64,000 bases of DNA from Sciurus carolinensis (Eukaryota > Chordata > Mammalia > Rodentia > Sciuridae), in the NCBI RefSeq assembly GCF_902686445.1, contig NC_062225.1, positions 90,880,581 through 90,944,580 of the forward strand. The letters are read 5' to 3'. Below the pieces are notes generated by a model that saw only the letters and a program-made list of their open reading frames with translations, did not search any database and had not been told where the DNA came from. Position 1 is the first letter of the stretch; each line of letters opens with the position of its first letter. Below, one piece after another: positions 55,414 through 64,000 of the stretch. The translations under genes were made by a program, and so were the position numbers.

Positions 55414-57662
55414 AGCACATTAATGGGAGGAAAGAGTTCCTTTTTACTAAGCTCCTATTGTGTGCCACATTCTACGCTACAACCCAGCAAGATGCGCTTT
55501 GTTTCCCTGTTTTGCTAGTAAAGAATCTCTCAGAAGGATGACATGGCGGAGTCGCTGAGAAAGATCATACATGCAGCAATTGGGGAGAAGAGGACTGGCC
55601 AGGTCTGCCCGCTCCAGGGCCAGAGCAAGAGCTGCCCAGACATCAAAGAGCTCATCGAGAGGAGAGGTTTGCTTCTGAACAAAAGACGGACTGCAAGAAT
55701 CGCTTCAGTTGCTGCTCCTGCCTCAGTCTAAGGAGGGAGGAGAAAGCACAAAGCAGGAGAAAGGCACAGAGCTGGCAGCTGCTGTTCAGCCCGGGCACCT
55801 CTCAAAACGACCCCTCCTTTCCCAGCCAGACAGGAGTCCGCATCTCGGTTCCCACCTCAGCCTGTGTCCTGCCAAATCCTCAGGGGAGGGGCTCTTTCCT
55901 GGGGACTGTCAAGGCCTTGTGGCCAGACCAGTTCGTGTTGCACCGCACAGATGCACGACTGGCACCAGGACTCGGCGGGCTGTCCGCATTCACAGGGTCC
56001 GACCTCAGAGACCGGGTTAAAGAGTGGGCAGCGGAGCCGCGCCATTTGCAGAGAAAAAGAGAGAAAATCATTGCTTGCTGTGTACTTTCCTCCTGCCTTT
56101 CTCAATCATCTCCCTTTTCATCATTCTCTCCATTCAGCACTTCCTATTTATACAGATAAACAGAGTCAGTAGGACACCCTGAATATCTAAAGCTGCATCA
56201 TCTGAATGTCCTGTCTCATCCAGGTGGCACTTTGCTCAAGGCCACGCTGCACGCACACCATGCAGACAGAGCCTGAGTCCCTGGCCAGGCAGGCGTGCAT
56301 GTCTGCATGTGCACACACACATATGGAGTGTCCTAATGCCACTTTGCCCACGCAAATAAATCTCTCTGCTTCTCTGTGTGATGTGATTGTGGGTAAGGCC
56401 TTTATATTGCTGTGATTACCAAAGGGAGGATAGATTTGCATCTGTTAATAATCTTAACTTTTCTGAACGGCAATAACAACTTTCCAGTATGTTTGCTTAT
56501 ATACGGTTCACCTTGACCGAATACAGCTGTCTGCTTGCTCTTGATGGATTTCCCCATATGATCCTGCCCTGCCATGGATATGTTGATGCTCATTCTCCTT
56601 TGAGGATTTTGGTCCCAAAAGCATCCCTCAAATGGGAGAATGTGCCATTTCTTCCACGGTCAAGTCATTTGGGAACAGGAGGAGAGTGTCCAAACACCCC
56701 ATTTTCCCTTCTGTCAAATGTCCTTTGTGAGGTGAAACTCCAAGAATGGAAATTAGCTGCTTCTGTCCTGAGACTCCGCTCGAACCATTCTTTCAAAGGG
56801 ATTGTCCAGAACAACGCTCTCTGACCACCACAAAGCGGACACGCACGGCTGGCTGATGGCTCCCTCAATAGGAAGGCTTTCAAAGCCTGCTCCATGGTTC
56901 GGGAGAGCCTCTGCTCTGGGGTTACGCCAGGATCAGGGCTGCCAGGGGCAGCCCAAGGACAGTTCTCAGCTAGATTTGAAGAGACCCCCGGGCATGCAAA
57001 GCTTGGAGAACTTGAAAACCATGCTTGTCCAAGGGATGGTGGAAGGAGAGGGAAGAGGGGCAGGGTAATCATAATACAAGGGTCATATCCACCCTGTTCC
57101 ACGCTGAGCATAATCCTACAAATGTCCCTCCTCCAGACACTAGGGTGGTGGCAGTTGCCAACAACCCTTTATTACTGGAAGATAAAAACCAAGTGGTTAG
57201 CAAATGTCAAGATAAAAAATCAAATCAGCTGAACCAGCGACTGGCAGGGCCTGCGGCCAGAGGGGCGTCTGCCGCCAAGCTCCAGGTGCAGGCGGCTCCC
57301 CCAGACTGCGGGACATCTCTCTCTACTTTGAAACACCCAGCCATCTCTGGGGGCGTCGAATCGATTAGAGGCCACCTTTTGTGAAATTGATGCTATCATT
57401 GTGGCCGTAATGTATGCAAAGAAATTCTGCGGCACAGGATGATTAAATTATAGTATACAAGGCAGGATTTCTACAGCAGGTTCCCCTCTGGGTTTCTCAC
57501 TTTTATCTACATTATGATCGGGTCTGTGAAAATTTAGTGCACATGGTTTTGGATCTGAAAAAATAGAACATTTCCACATGTTTCTGTGCGTTTTAAAAGT
57601 GGAGAGAGCAATGCCACTGCTTTGAGATCTAACTGAGCCTCGGAGGCAAAGGCAGCATGTTT
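55414..57662. other. Unique non-coding sequence
   Basis: No gene is recognised. About 57340-57460 combines an ATGCAAAG octamer-like motif, an ATTAAATTA homeodomain core and even composition, so it could be a conserved element. The ATG frame at 55543-55731 has a plausible start (gacATGGcgg) and 62 codons but no known family. Confidence 0.4.
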
Positions 57663-58397
57663 CTAAAAGGAAAAAAATAAAAGCCAGTACGGGCTTTCCC
57701 TGGGGTCCAGAGCACTCAAGCTGCCCGCTGCCCACAGCCCAGCACCCTGACTGAGCCCCACAGTCCGGAGACATCCCCGGACAGAGCCCATAGGCTGAAA
57801 GGAGACGAGGTTAAGGTCTCCAGTGACCTGGACCCCGTCTTGTCCGGCTGTCACTCGGAAGCAGCCCCCACCCCATTTCCTGGGGAGCCACCATTTTAGC
57901 GTGGTCTCTGGATGACAGCAAGATGGAGGCGGACGGAAGCAGCCGAGGCCCCCTCCCGGCTCCCAGGCATGTCCACAGCCTGCTTCAGCTGAGTCAGGGC
58001 AGGAGACGGCAGGGAGCTGGGCGGCAGAGCGGCTCCGCCCACAGCCTGGGACACGGCAGGGAAGCAGCGGGACGCACTGCACTGCCTGTGGATTTGATGG
58101 GCTGCTGGCTACACAGAGAATTCTCAACAGACCCCCATCCCTGTGAGGCTGACCAATTCCTGGACTGGCCGTCTCTTCCTCTTTCTCTCTTTCCAAGCGG
58201 ATGGCACTCGTGAAAAATCTATGTGGCGAGCACAGGACCCTGCTGCTGGGACTGGGGGCGGCCGTGTGGGCTCCTCCCTCCGCCCCTCTGGTCTCTGAGT
58301 CAGCAGCCTGCCCTCCGCATCCTAACAAAGAAGCCTGACTCCTTCCTGGCAGAGCCAGCTGGGGGCTGGGAGAGCAGTGAGCAAGGCTGGAGGCCAT
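57663..58397 (-). other. Longest ATG-initiated open frame (244 codons), coding status unproven
   Basis: The minus-strand frame opens at an ATG in a strong Kozak context (ccaccATGG, 58389-58402 region) and runs 244 codons to a TAG. Composition is rich in Ser, Gly, Cys, Pro and Arg, as expected for GC-rich DNA. I see no known domain, signal peptide or membrane segment. The last residues (YWLLFFSF) come from a pyrimidine run and are not informative. Frames on the plus strand overlap it throughout. It could be a chance frame, a lncRNA ORF or an orphan gene; chance is most likely. Confidence 0.15.
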
Positions 58398-59639
58398 GGT
58401 GGCGGTGGAGCCCAGGACTGATTCCTCGGTCGGGGCCTCAGGACCCGGTGGCGCCCGCTCTCCGGCATGTGGGCACAGAGGCGGGCCTAGCAGGTGTGCG
58501 TGGCTGTGTGCGACGCTTGCTAGTTCACAGCGAGGTCTGGGAACCTCAGTCAGCCATCAGTCTTTTCCTAAGTGGACATTTCTGGGAGTAAGTAAAAATC
58601 CACGTAGCTGACCCCGCCACCCACACACACACCCCTAGAGAGAAACCAACCGACGGCCCGAAGGAAAGCTGCCCTCAAGTCACAGAATCTCCAACCCAAA
58701 TCCCAGTCCAAACCCGAAGGCTGTGTGCACCCTTCAGACAGCCCGTCCAAGGGACCCACAGGGCCAGGGGCCCACAGGCACGCACATCGCCCAGCAGCAC
58801 TTGGACGAGACACACTATGAGGAGCCCCTTGAGAGTGGGATGGTGGACCACGTGCTGGAGCTGGACTGAGGCGAGACCTGCTGCCACGGGGCCAATGATA
58901 ACGGGAGTGTGGAGATGACCCTGCAGCTGAGCCTCACCACGGGCACAGCCGCCTGAGTTCACCTCTGCTGTCCTCACTTCTCTCCTCTCAGTAATGGATT
59001 CCCCCCAGCATCTGGAGAGCCCCTGGACTGGAGGCGAGGAGAGCGTGGACAGAGCCACCCGCGACTGTGAGCAATTCCCACATTTTCCCTCTCAGGCGCC
59101 TCTGTGTCCCCCCTCTAGCTTCCGGTGCACCCAGGAGACCTGTGCACTGTCCCACCTTCTTCTTTCTCTCCTGAAGTAGATTCAGTCAGAGAAACACCCG
59201 TGCAGGACACAGTCAAGAACAGCGATAAAAGGAACCATTTACATGAAAAAGCCAGTGACAAAACAGTATGTGCAGAAAGATTCTGCTATAAATTTCAGGG
59301 TGCACCTGTGCACGAGAACCCATGGAAAACACAGGAGGAGTGTATTCCAACATAGTGGTGGGAGTCACCTCTTGGCGGTATGATGATTGATTATTCCTAT
59401 CTGATTTTCCACTCTTTTCAATATTTTCCTAAACAAACTATGAGGAATTATTACTGCTTCTACAATCAGTAAAAAGAAATTTAACGTAAAAAAGCCAATC
59501 AACTCAACATGGAGCTGTGTTTGCTATTTGGCAGCTTTGGAATTCCAGGCAAGCAGGACAGCGCTCTCAGAGGGCTTAAGAGCTACTGGAGTTGTTTATT
59601 CCACTTGTCACTGAGCTCATCTCTCTTCTGAACTGTGAT
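58398..59639. other. Unique GC-rich sequence
   Basis: A plus-strand frame lacking an ATG is open for about 77 codons from 58639 to 58870, ending ...DHVLELD. A second short open stretch follows. I recognise no family and see no splice context that would make it an exon. Confidence 0.35.
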
Positions 59640-60020
59640 AGTGCTTGTGCCACCAAAATCTACACTCTCCTCATTCTTCCAATAGTAGGGTCCCATGTCG
59701 AGCTTGGCACCTGGCTGTCGGGAAGCATTTCCCTGCATCCCTTGCAGCTGGATGTGGCCACATGACTATGTTCCAGTCCAGAGGATGTGAGCAGAGTTCA
59801 CATGTGTGCAATTGTCACCCACGTGATGTCAGAGAAACAGGTGAGACTTCACCACATCCAAATCTAAGCACAGTGCAAGACCATTGATAACACAGCCCCG
59901 CCCCCTACCACTCCATAGACCTCCGTGGGGAGGACTTTCAGATAAACTGACCAGAGAGGACTACCACCAGGACCACTCCTTCCCTGAACCTGGCGGTACC
60001 AGGGACACAGGGATTTCACT
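59640..60020. mobile_element. Possible decayed LTR or dispersed repeat
   Basis: 'cccttgcagctggatgtggc' followed by 'cacatgactatgttccagtc' and 'cagaggatgtgagcagag' resembles a recurrent mammalian dispersed repeat, but I cannot name the family or its limits with confidence. Confidence 0.3.
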
Positions 60021-62062
60021 TTTAATCACTTCCTGGACTTTGGGATCAGATGGGCAAACCTAGTCTCTCAGGAGTCCCAAAGTTTCCCTCTCTAGAATAT
60101 TTTGTAAGTCTCTTGAAATAGCCCAAGAATTTCTTAGCTTTTTCTACTTAGAAATTTTTGTTTATTGCATTTGCCATAAAATACCCAGTTCCCCTTCCTG
60201 ATGACCATACCCTCAAAATAACCACTGCTAGCCCCACTGGTAAATTGTGGCCAGGGAGGCAAATACTATACTTTGTAAAGTTCTTGGAGCTTGTCCCTGA
60301 AATGCTTTCTGCCCAGGGCTCAGAACAATGTGTGTCTGCTTTGGTCTTTGCCTCAAGGGTCTTTTCCAAGTCGTCCTGTGTGGGTTCCCTGAACCAGCCC
60401 GAGGTCACGGAGTGGAGGTGTGCAGATAGACTTTGACAGCAGACTGTCCTTCTGAAGCAGCTGGCTCTAGGCAGAGGATGGAGGGTGCCCACACTTGCTG
60501 TCCCAGGACTGCAGAGGCCCTCACCACCACGGCGGGCTGCCACAGCCGTGGAGCCAACTCCAAATCTCCTGTCCGAATCTCTGGCTTTTGCTTTCCACGA
60601 AGAACCAGTCACCAAGTTCTCCTCCTCCTCTCTCTTTAATACTGCACTGTTAGGGAGTATTTCAAAGTTTTTAAATTCTGTGGACTGAGTTTAGAATCCA
60701 GCTCTCCTGAGTCTGTGCCTGCTCGTGTGGCCTCAGCCTTGCCTCCTGACTTCATAGCCCTCTGGCAAGAGTCCTGCCCCATGGGAATTCACAGGTGACT
60801 TGCACATCTCTCTGATTGTCAACATATTGGGATGAGTGTTTTGAATTATTCAAGCCATCTCTGGGTCAGTCATCAAAGATGAGCTCCCTTTGAGTACACA
60901 GACACCCTAAAGTGGAGCTCTCTGCAGTCCATCAGCTGACAGTTTTCTATGTCTTAGATGCTGACCACCGATTTGACTTCTCAGTAGAATGTCCTAGTTA
61001 AGGCTCAAGAATTTCAGTCCTTAGCTCAGGCCTCGCAGCCCTAGAAAATACATTGGATTTTGGAGAACTGATTATTTCTGTAAAGGCAATAGGTTTGCTA
61101 CCTTGGAACCTGTGACTAAGGTGACAAGTCTCTGTCCTCTTTTGACATTCTGTAGCATAGAAACATTTCCCCTCTAGACCATGGCTTTTTCTTCCTAGAA
61201 GTTCACAGGAAGAAATAGGGCCTCACTGTCATTTTCCTCATCCTTCCCACTTAGGGGAATTCATCTTGCCAGCAAATTCTAAAGAGCTTCAGAATGCAGC
61301 ACAACGCTGGTGTTCCAGTGTTCCTCCCGATCCAATAAAAACTGATCCTAATTTCTCTTCAGCCTGCTGGCTGCAAATTCATCTGTCATGTTTTGAGCCA
61401 CTCTTCCTGGGCCGGAACAAAGTCCCTGAAGTTTCACATAGTGCAATCACAGACGAGGGTTCCCAGGTTCTTCAACTCAGGTGTTCCCTCTAGATGGGCT
61501 GCATCTGAGCTGAGTTGGGGCACAAAGATCCTTCTTGTTGTCCCCAAGGCCATCGCGCCCAGGGTCTGCACACCCTGTATGACCCAGGTGTGTGAGTGGG
61601 GTGCTTGCTGTAGGGACTCACAACCCCAAAGTCTCAGCAAAAGGAAACCATTGTGTTCGCCATCCACGGAGACATCGGGGCCTTCCTCTGTCCTGCGTGC
61701 TCTCCTCTCTCCTCACACGAAACCCCACACCCTAATTGCATTCCACTTTTTCCAGAAGCTTGAATACCTTCTAGTTACCGTCTAGTTTCCTAGTGGAATT
61801 ACTTCCAAGTTGTCCAGACACTTCTGCTTTTGGTCTTGTGACACAAAACCAATAACATTTCCCACAGGCAAGAGAACACACTTGCTTGACCACAAAAGGG
61901 GAGAAAGTCCACACAGTGACTCAGGAAGTCGTTTTACAAGTGACATGACCAGCATCATCTCCATATTCAGTCAGGAGGTTCTTGGTTAAGGCCGAGGACA
62001 GGAACGACAAATGAATCTTTCCTCTCCAGACGCTGGAAACCTGGCCTCATGAGTGCCCTTGG
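60021..62062. other. Unique non-coding sequence
   Basis: No exon or confident repeat is recognised. Confidence 0.4.
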
Positions 62063-62076
62063 CCAGCAGGGGGTGT
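62063..62076 (+). promoter_or_regulatory. CTCF-like motif
   Basis: In 'ttggccagcagggggtgtga' the core CCAGCAGGGGGTG matches CCASYAGRGGGCR except for T in place of C. The flanking TGG also fits the longer consensus. It points along the plus strand, while the site at 49472 points along the minus strand. The two face outward, away from each other. Confidence 0.55.
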
Positions 62077-63827
62077 GAGGACCTGCAGGCTTGTCGCAGA
62101 GGTGACGCTGCAGATAGGCTGAGGGGCCACTGCACTCAACTGCTCCCTCCCTCCAGGAGTCCAGATTGTCCACCATGTCCAGAAAGCAACCTAGTGAGAC
62201 CAGTAAGATCCTCATGATCAATTTCAATTCTTGTCATCAAATCATCCAATTTCACTTGTGGGAAGTCTCTTCGATATTGTACCCAAAGTTTCTCCCGTGA
62301 TCACACATGCGTTCTGGGCATCCTGAGATGTTGAAAGGGGCTTCACACAGATGGAGACCACCTGAGTCACCCCAAGGCATTGGGAGATGCAATCTGGATG
62401 GTGGGTAACGCCTGCTGATAGAAATTTTGGTGGCCTGCCTGGCAACCTAGAGACGCGGGAGGAGGCCTGGATATCATTCCAGTCTCAGACTAGACTGCCT
62501 GAGTGGAAACGAGAAAAATGCATGAGATACCAAGGAGACAGGCGGCTGCTGTCATAAATCGCAGCCTGCGGGCCTTTTAATGTGTCAGCGCGCCCCGGCC
62601 GTTAACCGTATTTAATTGCTATCTACTGTAAGTTCCGTAGATCATTACCATACCAGGCATTTCTCAAAGATTCTCGTTAGCACAGGACCAGGGAACACGA
62701 AAAAAGCGATGTGACAGGAAACGGCTAGGGGAGCTTGCAGGGAGGGGCTGAGACCGCAGCCCGCGGGAGAGGAGACCTGCTTCTCCGGGCACCGGCACAG
62801 CTCTTCCCTGTAGGACCCAGGACGGAGGAACCGCTGTGCTTTCCCTCCTGCAGGCTCCTCTCCTCCAAGGCGCCCTGTTCCTTCGCACACCGCATTCACG
62901 GGGCCCGGCTGGGAGGAAGGGCTCTGGAGGCAGCCACAGTCCACACCTGGAGATTCTGAAAAAGCTCTGGATTTTACACTGACAGTGTGTGCACTTGGCA
63001 GGGGTGTGTGCTGTGTGTCTCTGTGTGCTAGGCCATTGAGACTGAAGGTCACCTGAGACCGAGTACCCAAGGACACGACAGCAGGGGACAAAGCTAACAG
63101 CAATGGCAGGTGTTCAAACCCACCCTCCTCGCCACATTTCAGGGACTCTTTTTATTAAGTCCTATTGTCGGAATTGGGGCTTTATGTCTTACTTTTGCCC
63201 TTTCACACGTATTTTGAGTAGTTTCTGGCAGCCCCTCAGATGTGAATTCTCTTTGTGTGAGTCTGCAGCGATGGTGGTGGTGAGTTTCCACAGGTGCTGT
63301 GGGCTCGCCTTTAGGAAGCTTCTTCCCCTGGAGTCCCAGAAACTCCCCCAACTGCATAGGCATCTCCGCGGGGACAGTGACCCATTCGCCTGAGCTGAGG
63401 ACCTTTGGGTTTGCAATCTGGTCTAGACTGCATTCATCGAATTTCAGCTCAGTATTTCCAGGCAGCACAGACGGTGTGAATGGAGAACCCTCCACCCGCA
63501 TCTTCTCACTGCTCCGTGTGACTGACATCCCAACCTGAGCGGGGGGCTGGCAAGTCTGGGTGTATTCTCTGAAATGGAAGGTTAAACACTGCTAGTTTTT
63601 ATCCGGAGACACGATAATTTCACCCCGTTCCATCCAGTTCCTGGATTTAGCAATTGCTCGGTTCTGATGTTCATGGTGCACAGAATCTGCCAGCTCTCTG
63701 AGCCCCCCCATGAACTTAGGTTCATGCCCTGAGATGTACTTTTGATCCCCATATCTCCAAAGATCCTAGCTTTCAATCCCTGCTCAATGCTCTCTTTAAG
63801 TTTTCCTCCTCTAGTCCCTGTAAATGT
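62077..63827. other. Unique non-coding sequence
   Basis: No gene is recognised. At 62560-62690 a CpG-rich core ('gtcagcgcgccccggccgtt') is flanked by 'gtatttaattgctatcta', an unusual composition shift over 130 bp that could mark a conserved element. Confidence 0.4.
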
Positions 63828-63870
63828 CTCTGTGTGTGTGTGTGCACGTGCGTGTGTGCACGTGTCTGCC
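63828..63870. repeat. (TG)n microsatellite, interrupted
   Basis: TG units are interrupted by CACG and CGTG. This can adopt Z-DNA-like alternating purine-pyrimidine structure. Confidence 0.9.
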
Positions 63871-64000
63871 TGTGGCATTCTTTATCATGCGGTTTATACA
63901 TCTGGCCTTCTCTCAAGTTGGCAGTGCAGATCTGGAGGCGGGAGACTGATCTGTACACCTGCCTGTATGGTTCTCTCCACCCTCACTTTATACCAGGAAC

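Noticed and set aside
58639..58870. Plus-strand open frame of about 77 codons ending DHVLELD, perhaps a retrocopy
   Set aside because: It has no ATG, no family that I recognise, no poly(A) tail and no splice context; GC-rich DNA makes such frames common.

Overview
The window looks like nuclear DNA from a sciurid rodent (ground squirrel, marmot or relative). The best clues are short SINEs built from a tRNA-derived ID unit and a B1 unit, including one fused B1-ID dimer at 51531-51690. There is also a rodent-type LINE-1 3' end at 49975-50848. Ancient elements shared by placental mammals (MIR, L2, MLT1, Tigger) lie among them. The species call is inference; the SINE types are seen directly. All family names come from remembered consensus sequences, not from a database search.

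I find no protein-coding gene that I can support. The open frames are short, start at non-ATG codons, fall in transposon remnants or tandem repeats, or show no recognisable domain. No tRNA, rRNA, snRNA or CRISPR array was recognised. The window is best read as intergenic or deep intronic DNA.

Layout: 1-7600 is mostly unique, with a MaLR-type LTR (3786-4210), two ID SINEs and a 26-bp minisatellite (6064-6242). A well-preserved solo retroviral LTR sits at 7622-8179. From 8180 to 24600 the DNA is mostly unique, with scattered MIR, L2, MLT1 and ID copies, a CpG-rich patch near 12.1-12.4 kb, a 117-bp pure-purine tract (14051-14167) and a CA repeat. 24635-29830 is a repeat block: an inverted L2, then a long decayed LINE-1 split by a Tigger DNA transposon and carrying a small internal inversion. 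30-35.9 kb is mostly unique with MIR and L2 pieces. 35960-36970 is an MLT1 LTR whose 5' part has expanded into about 30 copies of a 19-20 bp minisatellite. 37.2-45.3 kb holds L2, MaLR and LINE-1 fragments. 45.3-49.0 kb is unique with an AT-rich segment that could be a conserved noncoding element. 49021-49500 is a CpG-island-like stretch with a near-consensus CTCF site. 49.8-51.9 kb is a dense SINE/LINE/LTR cluster with a SINE nested in an ERVL-type LTR. 52-64 kb is largely unique, with a MIR, a Tigger-family MITE, a second CTCF-like site at 62063 and dinucleotide repeats.

There are no genes here that act together. The functional candidates are regulatory: the CpG-rich patch with its CTCF motif, further CTCF-like sites, and several AT-rich homeodomain-motif segments that cross-species alignment could test. 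The most unusual structures are the minisatellite born inside an MLT1 LTR and the inversion inside the old LINE-1.
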